A stretch of DNA of 64,000 bases from an uncultured Alcaligenaceae bacterium (GTDB lineage: Bacteria > Pseudomonadota > Gammaproteobacteria > Burkholderiales > Burkholderiaceae_B), in NCBI GenBank assembly GCA_937908115.1, contig CALEQZ010000002.1:210543-274542 (forward strand), written 5' to 3'. The position numbers and the translations under genes are program-made. Under the pieces are notes generated by a model. The model worked only from the letters and a program-made list of their open reading frames with translations. It searched no databases and was not told where the DNA came from. Below, one piece after another: positions 1-8,200 of this stretch (position 1 is the first letter of the stretch; each line of letters starts with the position of its first letter).

Positions 1-283
1 GGTGGTAGTCCACGCGCATGTCCACCGTGGGCACGCCGCGGCCCGTCTTGGACACCAGTGCCCAGTCGGCGGTGAGGTCGACCAGCGCGGCGAGGATGCC
101 GCCGTGCGTGTAGCGGCGATCCGGGTTGACCACCCACTCCTCGCGCCACTTGGCGGTGAGTTCTATGGTGCCCTCGCCCACGTCCTGGACTTCTATGCCC
201 AGCCACTGGTGGAAGGGCCCGCGAGTGAGCCGCGCCTGCACGTCTTCCTTGGTGGGCAGGGCGGGTTTTCCGGTTTCCGGCAT
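1..283 (-). CDS. PaaI-like hotdog-fold thioesterase, C-terminus cut by window edge
   Basis: Partial gene; the reading frame runs off the left edge, so the last third or so is missing. The visible 94 residues contain the hotdog pattern around THGGILAALVDLTADWAL (about residues 59-76), the segment that forms the central helix and carries the active-site region in PaaI/YdiI-type acyl-CoA thioesterases. Start chosen at the ATG preceded by GGAG six bases upstream. It follows the MDR oxidoreductase gene by 45 bp on the same strand, so it is probably the last or next-to-last gene of that operon. Substrate cannot be told from sequence; family members hydrolyse aromatic or short-chain acyl-CoA in the cytosol. 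Confidence 0.75.
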   Translation of the reverse strand, partial: MPETGKPALPTKEDVQARLTRGPFHQWLGIEVQDVGEGTIELTAKWREEWVVNPDRRYTHGGILAALVDLTADWALVSKTGRGVPTVDMRVDYH

Positions 284-328
284 GTATGGCTCCGTGTCGA
301 TGTCGGGTTGATCTGTCTTGCGCGGCGC

Positions 329-1333
329 TCAGGGCGTGACCACGACCTTGCCCAGCACCTCGCGGTCCTGGATCAGGCGCAGCGCCTCCTTGGCCTGGTC
401 CAGCGGGAAGACCTTGTCGATCACGGGCTGCATCTTGCCCTGCTGGATCAGTTCCATCAGGCCGGACAGGTTGTCGTCGTAGAAGCTGTTGGACCCTATC
501 ACCTGCAGCTCGAAGCTCCAGATGTAGCGCAGGTCTTCCTTGGGATCGTGGCCGGCGGTCGCGCCGCACACCAGCAGCTTGCCGCCGCGCTTGATGCACT
601 TGAGCGACGGCACCCAGGTATCGCCGCCGGTGAAGTTGACCACCACGTCCACGCCGCCCTCGTAGGAGCGGCGCTGGGGCTTGCCGTACTGGGCGATCGC
701 CCACTTGGAGAAATCGGTGGTCTTGTAATCGATGACGTGGTCGGCGCCCAGCGCCTTCAGGCGCTCGGCCTTCTCGGCCCCGCCGGCGCAGGCGATGACC
801 TCGGCGCCCAGCAGCTTGGACAGGATTACGCAGCCCGTGCCCACGCCGCCGCTGGCGCCCAGGATGAGCACCTTGTCGCCGGCCTTGACGGTGTTGTGGG
901 TGATCAGCATGCGGTGGGCGGTCCCGTAGGCCACCGGCAGCGATGCCGCCTGCTCGAAGCTGACGTCAGCGGGCATGCGGATGAGCTGCGCGGCATCGAC
1001 CAGACAGTATTCGGCCATGCCGCCGTCGAGCATCTCGCCCATCAGGCCCTTGGCCTTGTTCAGCGGGTTGACCAGCACGCGGTCGCCCTCGCGCCAGCCC
1101 GACACGTCGGGCCCGACCTCGGCGATCTCGCCGGCCATGTCCAGGCCGATGATCACAGGCAGCGGCACCTTGATGCCCGGCATGCCGCGCACCGTGAAGA
1201 CGTCGTGGTAGTTGAACGACGAGGCGCGCACCCGTATGACCACGTGGCCGGGTTTGACTTCGGGCCGCGGGTAGTCGGCGACGACTTCGAGATTATCCAG
1301 ACCGCCGTGCTCTTTGAGCACCAGCGCCTTCAT
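329..1333 (-). CDS. MDR-superfamily NADPH:quinone oxidoreductase / zinc-independent alcohol dehydrogenase
   Basis: A 334-residue medium-chain dehydrogenase/reductase. The N-terminal GroES-like half (to about residue 125) is followed by a Rossmann half with GASGGVGTG at 159-167 for NAD(P)H. The catalytic zinc ligands of true alcohol dehydrogenases are not apparent: the segment at 39-50 has no Cys, and GLDMAGE replaces GHE at 63-69. It is therefore better read as a quinone oxidoreductase, enoyl reductase or crotonyl-CoA-reductase-like member. Start set at the ATG with AAGG five bases upstream; an ATG at 1348 is possible but its GGAG is only two bases away. It lies 50 bp downstream of the thiol-dioxygenase-like gene. 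Exact substrate unknown. Confidence 0.75.
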   Translation of the reverse strand: MKALVLKEHGGLDNLEVVADYPRPEVKPGHVVIRVRASSFNYHDVFTVRGMPGIKVPLPVIIGLDMAGEIAEVGPDVSGWREGDRVLVNPLNKAKGLMGEMLDGGMAEYCLVDAAQLIRMPADVSFEQAASLPVAYGTAHRMLITHNTVKAGDKVLILGASGGVGTGCVILSKLLGAEVIACAGGAEKAERLKALGADHVIDYKTTDFSKWAIAQYGKPQRRSYEGGVDVVVNFTGGDTWVPSLKCIKRGGKLLVCGATAGHDPKEDLRYIWSFELQVIGSNSFYDDNLSGLMELIQQGKMQPVIDKVFPLDQAKEALRLIQDREVLGKVVVTP

Positions 1334-1383
1334 GGTTGCCTTCGACATGCATTGCTCCAGGTTGTGATTCCAAAAGGACAAGA

Positions 1384-1950
1384 TTAAACGGGATCGCCGG
1401 CTTGCTGCAGCAGCCGGTTGACGTGGGTGCCCACGCGCGCGCCGTCCACGGCGTAGCAGTGCAGCGAATACGCCTTGGCGCTGCCCGGGTTGCCCAGGCT
1501 ATGTATGTACTCGTGCCCGGCGAAGGAGAACTGCGCCTGGCCCGGGATGCGGGCTTCGCTGTGCGAGCGCCGCGCGCAGTCCGAGCGCGCGTCCCACTCG
1601 TACAGGTCTTCGCGCAGCCAGCCGCCCACCACCGCATAGCCGCACCATGTGTGGTGGGCATGCACGGGGCTGAACTGCCCCGGATCCCATTCCAGCACGA
1701 CCACGGTATAGCGCCCGCCGGGGTCGGCGTGAAGGATGTGGCGGCGATAGCCCGGCCTGCGCTCGTCCGCCTGGCGGGGTGCCGCCTCCGGGCGCAGCTC
1801 GGCGCGGGCCGCGCAGCGCCGCAGCGCCCCGCACACGCGCTGCGGGGTTTCGGCGATGGGCCGGACGCAGGCTTCGTCCAGCTCGGCCACCAGATCGGCC
1901 AGAGGCAGTTCCAGCGGCAATTGCACGAGATCGTCGACGACGGTGTTCAT
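1384..1950 (-). CDS. Cysteine dioxygenase-like (type I thiol dioxygenase) cupin protein
   Basis: A 188-residue cupin. The iron-binding pattern of cysteine dioxygenase is recognisable: PVHAHHTWC at 96-103 supplies His97 and His99, and the IHSLGN segment supplies the third His at about 150. SLHCYA at 162-167 matches the place of the conserved Tyr. Family members add O2 to a thiol (cysteine or 3-mercaptopropionate) to give a sulfinate, using Fe(II) in the cytosol. Start chosen at the ATG eight bases after GGAGG; an in-frame ATG at 1956 sits too close. It lies upstream of the MDR and thioesterase genes and downstream, on the same strand, of sulfonate/taurine-type ABC genes, which supports a sulfur-compound role. 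Cysteine versus 3-mercaptopropionate cannot be decided here. Confidence 0.72.
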   Translation of the reverse strand: MNTVVDDLVQLPLELPLADLVAELDEACVRPIAETPQRVCGALRRCAARAELRPEAAPRQADERRPGYRRHILHADPGGRYTVVVLEWDPGQFSPVHAHHTWCGYAVVGGWLREDLYEWDARSDCARRSHSEARIPGQAQFSFAGHEYIHSLGNPGSAKAYSLHCYAVDGARVGTHVNRLLQQAGDPV

Positions 1951-2222
1951 GGCCATTCCCTCCAGTGTGCGCAAGCGCCGGTGCCGGCAGGCCGGAACCC
2001 GCCCGTGCGGGCGGGGCGCGGCCATGCTGCAGCGCTCGGGCAGCCCGGTCCGCCAGGCCGCAAAAGCGCCCCCGGCCGGACCGGATCCAGAAGAAATTAT
2101 GCGGCTGAACACTGAAAAATGGCTTGTGAATTGACCGACTATTTCGGGATCGAATAGAAAAATTTTCTGCTAAAACGGAAACAAAAGAATTTTTCTTCGA
2201 TTCAAGATCCTGGCGCCCGCGC
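1951..2222. other. Intergenic, with an AT-rich block
   Basis: No gene seen. Positions about 2090-2215 are strikingly AT-rich against the GC-rich surroundings and carry A/T runs including palindromic AGAAAAATTTTCT (2156-2168). This is the likely promoter region of the thiol-dioxygenase operon read on the minus strand, but I could not fit a convincing -35/-10 pair. No clear terminator for the upstream permease gene was found. Confidence 0.4.
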
Positions 2223-3002
2223 TCACCGACCTTCGTTCTGCCGGCCTTCCCAGAACACGACGCGGCGGTGCACGGCCCGCATCAGCAGCGAACCCGTCAG
2301 GCCGATGACGGCAAGCAGGATCACGCCGGCGAACATAGTGGCCACGCTCATGCTGACCGAGGCCGATGCGATCAGGTAGCCCAGGCCTCGCTGCGCCGAC
2401 AGGAACTCGCCCACCACGGCGCCGATCAGCGCCAGCGACACGCCGATCTGCAGGCCCGAGAAGATGTCTCCCGCCGCCGCCGGCAGCTTGACGTGCAGCA
2501 GCAGGTAGGCGCGCGAGGCCGAGAACGCCCGGCAGGCGTCCAGGAGGTCGGGATCGGTGCGCCGTATGCCGTTGACGGTATTGATGAAGAGCGGGAAAAA
2601 GCACACCAGCGCGACCAGGACCACCTTGGAGGCCATGCCGAAGCCGAACCAGACCAGGATGATGGGACCCAGCGCGACCTTGGGCATGGCCTGCAGGCCG
2701 ATCAGCAGTGGGTAGACGAAGCGCTCGAAGGTCCGGGATTCGGCGAGCGCCGCCCCGAACAGCACGGCCAGCGTGCAGCCGATGGCGTATCCGTAGAGCG
2801 TCTCGGCCAGCGTGGCGCCGATGTGCGTCCAGATGGAGCCATCGGCAAAGCCCGACCACAGCGCCTGGAACACCGCCGCTGGAGCGGGCAGGATGTAGTC
2901 CGGCACCTGCAGCCAGCGCACGCCCAGGTGCCAGGCCAGCACGAGCACCGCCAGGCTGATCAGCGGGTAGATGACGGCAGTGGGACTAAACGTCTTGAAC
3001 AT
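2223..3002 (-). CDS. ABC transporter permease, SsuC/TauC (nitrate/sulfonate/taurine) type
   Basis: A 259-residue inner-membrane protein with about six hydrophobic segments. The BPD_transp_1 loop is recognisable around the GIRRTDPDLLDACRAFSASR region (about residues 121-140), and the C-terminal GEFLSAQRGLGYLIA is typical of SsuC/TauC/ThiX permeases. Its start overlaps the 3' end of the ATPase gene by 17 bp, so it is the last gene of a coupled importer operon (receptor, BAAT-like hydrolase, ATPase, permease). Substrate is not defined; the family imports sulfonates, taurine, nitrate, aromatic acids or pyrimidine precursors. Confidence 0.85.
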   Translation of the reverse strand: MFKTFSPTAVIYPLISLAVLVLAWHLGVRWLQVPDYILPAPAAVFQALWSGFADGSIWTHIGATLAETLYGYAIGCTLAVLFGAALAESRTFERFVYPLLIGLQAMPKVALGPIILVWFGFGMASKVVLVALVCFFPLFINTVNGIRRTDPDLLDACRAFSASRAYLLLHVKLPAAAGDIFSGLQIGVSLALIGAVVGEFLSAQRGLGYLIASASVSMSVATMFAGVILLAVIGLTGSLLMRAVHRRVVFWEGRQNEGR

Positions 3003-3804
3003 GGGTGAAATGGCGTCTGAGATGGTGGCATGCGGCCGTGAAGACCGGGTCGTTCATCGTTTCCAGGGTGCGCGGGCGGGGCAGCTCGGGCCGGAACTCC
3101 TCGACGATGCGTCCAGGGCGGGCCGACATCACCAGCACCCGGTCGGCCAGGAACACGGCTTCCGGGATGCTGTGCGTAATGAACAGCACGGACTTGCGCT
3201 GCTCGCTCCAGATGCGCTGCAGCTCCAGCGTCAGGGCCTCGCGCGTGAGTGCATCCAGCGCGGCGAAGGGTTCGTCCATCAGCAGGACGTCCGGGTCGGG
3301 CAGCAGCATGCGGGCAATGCCCACCCGCTGCTGCATGCCGCCGGAGAGCTCGCCGGGGTAGTTCTGGGCGAAGCCGGACAGGCCCACCAGTTCCAGCATG
3401 CGATCGGCGCGCCGGCGCGAGGCCTCGGCGGGCAGCCTGCGCGTGGTCGCCGGCAGCAGCACGTTGGCCAGCACGGTCTTCCAGGGCAGCAGGCTGGGCT
3501 TCTGGAAAACCACGCCGGTGCGCGGGCTGGGTCCGCGCACCGGCTCGCCAGCCAGGCTGACTTCGCCGGACGTGGGTGCAAGCAGGCCGGCGGCAAGCTT
3601 GAGCAGCGTGGATTTGCCGCAGCCCGAGGGGCCGAGGATGGCCACGAACTCGCCCGGGGCGATGGAAACGTTTACGTCGGCCAGCGCGTCTATGCTGCCG
3701 CGACGGGTCTGGTAGGTCAGGCCCACGCCGCGAAAGTCCAGCGCCGCGCCTGCGGCGGCCGGTGCCGCCGCCTGGATGCCGTCCGATGGGGTTGCGGCGC
3801 TCAT
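2986..3804 (-). CDS. ABC transporter ATP-binding protein, SsuB/TauB type
   Basis: A 272-residue cytosolic ATPase that powers the neighbouring permease. Walker A GPSGCGKST at 58-66, Q-loop Gln101, signature LSGGMQQR at 153-160, Walker B VLLMDEPF at 173-180 and H-loop His211 are all present, so it should be active. The ATG at 3804 was chosen because it overlaps the stop of the BAAT-like gene by 4 bp. The frame stays open upstream, but that extension overlies the neighbour and has no homology-like character. The first 20 residues are Ala/Pro-rich and probably disordered. Confidence 0.88.
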   Translation of the reverse strand: MSAATPSDGIQAAAPAAAGAALDFRGVGLTYQTRRGSIDALADVNVSIAPGEFVAILGPSGCGKSTLLKLAAGLLAPTSGEVSLAGEPVRGPSPRTGVVFQKPSLLPWKTVLANVLLPATTRRLPAEASRRRADRMLELVGLSGFAQNYPGELSGGMQQRVGIARMLLPDPDVLLMDEPFAALDALTREALTLELQRIWSEQRKSVLFITHSIPEAVFLADRVLVMSARPGRIVEEFRPELPRPRTLETMNDPVFTAACHHLRRHFTHVQDV

Positions 3805-5120
3805 TGCTGCGCCTCCCGGGCGTGCACGGCCTGCTCGATGAAGCGCAGGGCCGCGCGCCAGGACTGCTCGTTGGCGCGCGCGTTGGCCTGCGGCGTGCCG
3901 CCGCCGGTCAGCACCACGCCCGCCACGGGATGGGGCTTGGCGATCAGCGTGGTGGGCACGTAGGGAATGCCTATGGCGTGGCCGGCCGATTCGCAGCGCA
4001 CATGCTCGACAGGCCATGCGTGCCCGGCCTCGGACAGCTCGCGCACCATGGTTTCGCTGTAGAGCGTGGACGGCCAGAAGCCGTCGTCGGTGCCCGATAT
4101 CAGCATGACCGGGCCGGCGATCTGTTCGACCGGGATGCGCGCGGCGGCCACCGCATCGGGATTGCGCAGCACGCTATGGAAGGCGGCCGCCTGGCGTATG
4201 GGCTGGCCGGGCTCGGCCGGCGCGTCGAAGGCCGTCCAGTCGGCCTGCGGATTGCCCTGCCACACATTGGGCAGCGGCTGGCCGCGCCAGGTCCACACCG
4301 GCGTGTCGCGCGGCTCGTCGGGACGGCCGGCGCGCAGCGAGCCGTGGATCATCGAGCTGGGCACATAGGCCACCACGGCCGAGACCAGCGGCGCGAAGCG
4401 CGCGCCCAGCAGCAGGGAAAGCTCGCCGCCGCGCGACTGACCGGTGACCGCCACGAAGCCGCGGTGCGGCTGTACCTTGTCGTGCACCCAGCGCAGGCCC
4501 TGCTCGAAGTATTCCAGGGGCGTGCCCGATATATGGGCGGGCCGCCCCGGCGCCTTGAAGTAGCCCAGCGCGAAGGCCGTCACCCCGTGGGCGGCCCACA
4601 AGGCCGCGCGCTGCTCGGGGATGCCCCCGCCGGAACCGTTGAAGACGACGATGGCCGGATGCGGCCCCTCGCCGGCCGGCGTGAACAGCGTGCCTACCAG
4701 GCCGTCGTCGCGGACCTCGCGGCGGGCGACGCCCGGCGCCAGGTAGCGCTGGACGAAATCGGCCTGCGCCTCGGCGCCCCCGGCGCCCTGTGCGCGCACC
4801 CTCACCGTCAGCGGGACCACGCCGTCGGTAGCCGCCGGATCGGCGGGCGGCTCGATGCGCTGCATGGACCACACCAGCGCCATAGCATCCGGCTCCTGCC
4901 AATCGCCCGCGACAGGCGCCTGGGCCGACAGGTCCACGCTGCCTTGCCCGTCGGCCCGGAATACCGCCTGGCTGCGCCACAGGCTGCCGTCGGGATGGCG
5001 CAGCTCGGCGCTTACCGTGAGCTCGCCCGCGCCGAAGCCGGACAGCACGATGCGGCGAGGCACATCCAGGCGGTCGTCGCGCGGCTCGACGAGCACGCGC
5101 GGGCCTTGCTGTCCGCTCAT
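3801..5120 (-). CDS. BAAT-like acyl-CoA thioesterase / acyltransferase (alpha/beta hydrolase)
   Basis: A 439-residue protein with the two-part layout of the acyl-CoA thioesterase / bile acid-CoA:amino acid N-acyltransferase family: a beta-rich N-terminal domain (about 1-130) and an alpha/beta-hydrolase domain. The nucleophile elbow GQSRGG at 227-232 gives Ser229, not the Cys of taurine-conjugating BAAT; Asp345 or Asp346 and His381 (AGHAIG) complete a likely triad. Ser at this place usually means a hydrolase (thioesterase), while Cys favours N-acyl transfer (family knowledge). It sits between the receptor and ATPase genes with 4-bp overlaps on both sides, so it is co-translated with the importer and probably acts on the imported compound or its CoA ester. 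Confidence 0.72.
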   Translation of the reverse strand: MSGQQGPRVLVEPRDDRLDVPRRIVLSGFGAGELTVSAELRHPDGSLWRSQAVFRADGQGSVDLSAQAPVAGDWQEPDAMALVWSMQRIEPPADPAATDGVVPLTVRVRAQGAGGAEAQADFVQRYLAPGVARREVRDDGLVGTLFTPAGEGPHPAIVVFNGSGGGIPEQRAALWAAHGVTAFALGYFKAPGRPAHISGTPLEYFEQGLRWVHDKVQPHRGFVAVTGQSRGGELSLLLGARFAPLVSAVVAYVPSSMIHGSLRAGRPDEPRDTPVWTWRGQPLPNVWQGNPQADWTAFDAPAEPGQPIRQAAAFHSVLRNPDAVAAARIPVEQIAGPVMLISGTDDGFWPSTLYSETMVRELSEAGHAWPVEHVRCESAGHAIGIPYVPTTLIAKPHPVAGVVLTGGGTPQANARANEQSWRAALRFIEQAVHAREAQQ

Positions 5121-6187
5121 TGCGCCGCCTCGGCTTTGGCGCGCACGGCGGCCTTGTCGAAATCGTTGATGGCGTCGATGAACTGGTTGGAGAAGATTTC
5201 CTCCACCGGCACGTCGGCGCTCGGATACTCGCCGGCCTTGGCCATGGCCGCTATGCCGTTGCGTATCGCCTCCATATCGAAGTAGCCCGGCACGCGCGGC
5301 TTGCCGTCTGCCGTATACAGCACGCGCTTGAGGCGGCGGCTGAGCAGCTCGGCCGCCTCGGCGCGCGCCTTGCCCGGGTCCGCGCCGTTGGGCTTGGCCT
5401 GGGGATAGGCGCGCCAGAAGGCCTCCACGCAGAAAGCGGGATTGGCTTCGCAGGCGAACTGCGCCTTGGTGTAGGCGCGCGCAAAGCGCACGATGAGTTC
5501 GGGCTGTTCGCGGAAGGTATCGACGTGGGCGATGAAGCCGTTGCCGGCCGTTTCGCGGAACACCTCAGGATAGGCAATGCGACGGATGGGAGTGCCGGAC
5601 ATCTCCAGCATGTCGTGCCAGCTGCTGTTGAAGTTCAGCGCATCGACCTGGCGGCTGCGCAGGGCCTGGAAGCCCGCGGCGAGCGCGCCGACCGCCACGT
5701 AATTGACGTCCTTGCCGGGAGTGAGCCCGGCCGTGCGCAGCGCGGCCCGCCCGCCGGGGATGGTGCCCCAGGTCAGCGCCCCGACGCCTACGCGCTTGCC
5801 CTTGAGGTCGTCCAGGTCCTTGACGGGCGAATCGGCCAGCACGGCGAATTCCATGGTGTTGGTCGGTACGCCGTTGTAGAAGTAGCGCAGCGGCAGCAGG
5901 TCCTTGTTGTTGAAGTAGCTGGAGATCACCGGCTCGGAAGTGGGATAGCCGAACGTGACGCGCTTGCTGCTGACCTGCGGCAGCAGCGCGCCCGCGCCTT
6001 GGAACACGATGGTCTTGACCGCCAGGTTTTCTTCCTTGAAGAAGCCCAGCTCCTCGGCTGCCGCATAGGGGGCGCCGTCGTGGACCGCAGGCGGGATGGC
6101 CAGCGCAACGGTGACTTCGTCGGCGGCCAAGGCCGGGGCGCCGGCCAGCGCCGCGGCCGCGGCCAGTAGGCAGGTTCGCAGATGCAT
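5117..6187 (-). CDS. Periplasmic substrate-binding protein, SsuA/TauA/NMT1 type
   Basis: A 356-residue secreted receptor of the SsuA/TauA/NMT1 family. It has a clear signal peptide (residues 1-21, ending APALA) before the mature start ADEVTVA, and the usual phrases FFKEENLAVKTIVFQG and DLDDLKGKRVGVG. Start set at the ATG about six bases after AAGGA; the upstream in-frame extension lacks a signal sequence. First gene of the four-gene importer set, coupled by 4 bp to the BAAT-like gene. It presumably captures the ligand for the permease/ATPase pair; the ligand class is unknown. Confidence 0.85.
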   Translation of the reverse strand: MHLRTCLLAAAAALAGAPALAADEVTVALAIPPAVHDGAPYAAAEELGFFKEENLAVKTIVFQGAGALLPQVSSKRVTFGYPTSEPVISSYFNNKDLLPLRYFYNGVPTNTMEFAVLADSPVKDLDDLKGKRVGVGALTWGTIPGGRAALRTAGLTPGKDVNYVAVGALAAGFQALRSRQVDALNFNSSWHDMLEMSGTPIRRIAYPEVFRETAGNGFIAHVDTFREQPELIVRFARAYTKAQFACEANPAFCVEAFWRAYPQAKPNGADPGKARAEAAELLSRRLKRVLYTADGKPRVPGYFDMEAIRNGIAAMAKAGEYPSADVPVEEIFSNQFIDAINDFDKAAVRAKAEAAQ

Positions 6188-6210
6188 GGAGAATCCTTTG
6201 ACTACAGCAT

Positions 6211-6260
6211 ACGAAAAAGAAGCGCCCGGATCCCGGCTTACGGCTGCCGGCAATCCGGGC
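6211..6260 (-). terminator. Terminator-like hairpin between the two importer operons
   Basis: Read on the minus strand, an 8-bp perfect outer stem GCCCGGAT/ATCCGGGC (6253-6260 with 6224-6231) encloses an inner CCGGC/GCCGG stem and is followed by the T-rich run CTTCTTTTTC. It lies after the upstream receptor gene (ends 6306) and only about 25 bases before the ATG of the next receptor at 6187. No promoter is evident between it and that ATG, so it may be a partial terminator or a 3'-end stabilising hairpin. Confidence 0.55.
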
Positions 6261-6305
6261 GGCGGTGTCATGCCACCACCAGTGGACTTACACTATTTTG
6301 CTCCG

Positions 6306-7295
6306 CTATTTGATCGCCTTGGACGCTTCATAGGGAGCAGTGTCCATGGTCCCCTCGGGCAGCGTGCCTTCCACCGAGCCGGACTCCTTGAATATCTCGA
6401 ACATGCGGTTTAGGGTCTGCACGTCGACCGGCTCCATTGTGACGCGGTACATCTGGTCCCAGAATCCAGCATAGGCGCGGGCGTCAGCCTCGGGAATGTT
6501 GGCGGTCTTCTGGAGGATCTGCGCAACCTCGTCGGTGTGCTGGGCGCCGTATTCCAGCGCCTTTCGCATGCCCGCTATGGTCTTGGCCACGGCCGCGGGG
6601 TTCTTCTCGAGATAGTCGCTGCGCACCACTCCCACGCCGATGTAGGGCAGGCCGTCGGTCTTGGTCATGGTCTGCCACTCCTGGGCGAAGGAGCTCAGCT
6701 TGCGCAGCTTGACGTCGGGAAGCTGCGCGATGGTCACCGAGCGCAGCGCCGCCGCATCCACGTCCTTCTGCACCAGGAACTGTGCCAGGCGGGATTCGTT
6801 GCCCGGCACGAGCGAGAAGCTGCCGGGCGTGAGATCGTGGTTGGCGGCGAGCACGGCCGCAGCGATGGAAGCCACTGCGCTGCCCGGCGGCGACATGCCG
6901 ACCTTCTTGCCCGCGAGGTCGGCCAGCGACTTGACGTCGGAGTCTTCCAGCGTCACGAACTGGACCTCGGCGAGCTGGGTGGCCAGCACGATCTTCACCG
7001 GCACGCCCTGGGCGGCCAGCGAGAAGGCGCCGGCCGCGCTGTTGCCGAAGGCGAAATCGATCGCGCCGGCGGCCAGCGCCTTGGTCGGGCCGTTGACGTC
7101 GGGAAACTTGATGTACTCGACCTCCAGGCCCTGGTTTTCCAGGAACTTGCCGTCTTCCAGCAAGGCCCCATAGCCCAGGCTCACGCCGCTCGTCCAGTAG
7201 CCGACGCGGATTTTCTCGGCGTGGGCCGGCGCTTGGCATGCCAAGGCCAGCGCGAAGAGGGGCAACAACTTCTTCAGGTGTGCTGCAACGCTCAT
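6306..7295 (-). CDS. Second periplasmic substrate-binding protein, SsuA/TauA/NMT1 type
   Basis: A 329-residue receptor with a signal peptide of about 26 residues (LLPLFALALACQAPAHA then EKIRV). The mature part follows the aliphatic-sulfonate/nitrate receptor pattern (GYWTSGVSLGYGALLEDGKFLE; AAGAIDFAFGNSAAGAFSLAAQG). Start set at the ATG six bases after GGAG; an ATG at 7307 is less well placed. It is the last gene of the GntR-ATPase-permease-receptor set, 62 bp after the permease gene. It belongs to the same broad family as the other receptor but the two are clearly different in sequence, so the two systems probably bind related rather than identical ligands. Confidence 0.85.
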   Translation of the reverse strand: MSVAAHLKKLLPLFALALACQAPAHAEKIRVGYWTSGVSLGYGALLEDGKFLENQGLEVEYIKFPDVNGPTKALAAGAIDFAFGNSAAGAFSLAAQGVPVKIVLATQLAEVQFVTLEDSDVKSLADLAGKKVGMSPPGSAVASIAAAVLAANHDLTPGSFSLVPGNESRLAQFLVQKDVDAAALRSVTIAQLPDVKLRKLSSFAQEWQTMTKTDGLPYIGVGVVRSDYLEKNPAAVAKTIAGMRKALEYGAQHTDEVAQILQKTANIPEADARAYAGFWDQMYRVTMEPVDVQTLNRMFEIFKESGSVEGTLPEGTMDTAPYEASKAIK

Positions 7296-7357
7296 GATGT
7301 ACTCCATGGCAAGCAGTTTCGGAAACGCGGGGCCACCAGGGCGGCCCGACGGGGATG

Positions 7358-8200
7358 TCAGCCGTTGGCGACGCTCTTTTTCCAGCGGAACAGATGGTTC
7401 TCCAGCGGCTTGAGAATGCCCATTTCGAGCAGGGCCATCATGGCCACCAGCGTGACCGTCCAGGCGAAAACCTGGTCGGTCTGCACCAGGTCTGCCGCTT
7501 GGCGCAGGCGGTAGCCCACGCCATTGCTGGAGCCCAGCGTTTCGGCCACCAGGCTGACGCGCCATCCGAAGCCGAAGGCCAGCCGTGCGCCGGAGAAGAA
7601 GTACGGCAGGATGGTGGGCAGGTATATCTTGCGCATGACCTTGGCGCGCGACATGCGGAAGGTGCGCGCCAGCTCTATGAATTCGGCATTGACCGTCTGG
7701 GTGCCCTGCCACACGTTGGTCAGGATGAGCGGCATCGCCGTCATGTAGACCACGAAGATGGTGGTGGCATTGGAGATGCCGAACCAAATGATGGCGAAGA
7801 TGGCCCAGATCGCCGATGAAACCGTGTTCATGATCGGCAGCACCGGCTCGAAGAACTCGCCCAGGCGCCGGTTCGACCCCAGCAGTATTCCCAGGGGCGC
7901 GGCAGTCAGGGCCGCCAGCACGAAGCCGACCAGCACCCTGCCCAGCGTCACGCCCAGGTCGGCGAAGAACGTGCCGTTTTCGATCAGGCGCATCAGCGCC
8001 TGGACCACCCTGGCCGGGCTGGGCAGCACGAAGGCCGGCGTGCCAAGGGAGGCGAGCGGCCAGACGCCCAGCAGCAGTACGAGCAGGGCAAGCCGCTGCA
8101 AGGCCAGCTTGCGCCGCCGACGCTGGGGCTGGGGGGTAGGCTGCTGTCCGGCCAGGGTGGTATTGGAGTTCATGGCGGTTTCCATTGCTCGCTCTTGCAT
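7358..8200 (-). CDS. ABC transporter permease, SsuC/TauC type (second system)
   Basis: A 280-residue inner-membrane permease. Hydrophobic segments begin near LALLVLLLGVWPLASL, and the cytoplasmic coupling loop is seen around QTVNAEFIELARTFRMSRAK. The ATG at 8200 shares one base with the TGA of the upstream ATPase gene (TGATG), favouring coupled translation; in-frame ATGs at 8185 and 8173 are alternatives. The Arg-rich stretch PQPQRRRRKLALQR before the first membrane helix agrees with a cytoplasmic N-terminus. Confidence 0.83.
   Translation of the reverse strand: MQERAMETAMNSNTTLAGQQPTPQPQRRRRKLALQRLALLVLLLGVWPLASLGTPAFVLPSPARVVQALMRLIENGTFFADLGVTLGRVLVGFVLAALTAAPLGILLGSNRRLGEFFEPVLPIMNTVSSAIWAIFAIIWFGISNATTIFVVYMTAMPLILTNVWQGTQTVNAEFIELARTFRMSRAKVMRKIYLPTILPYFFSGARLAFGFGWRVSLVAETLGSSNGVGYRLRQAADLVQTDQVFAWTVTLVAMMALLEMGILKPLENHLFRWKKSVANG

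Noticed and set aside
2..1387. A 461-codon plus-strand frame opposite the thioesterase and MDR genes
   Set aside because: It is the complement of two recognisable genes; low-information His/Gly/Asp/Leu-rich translation.
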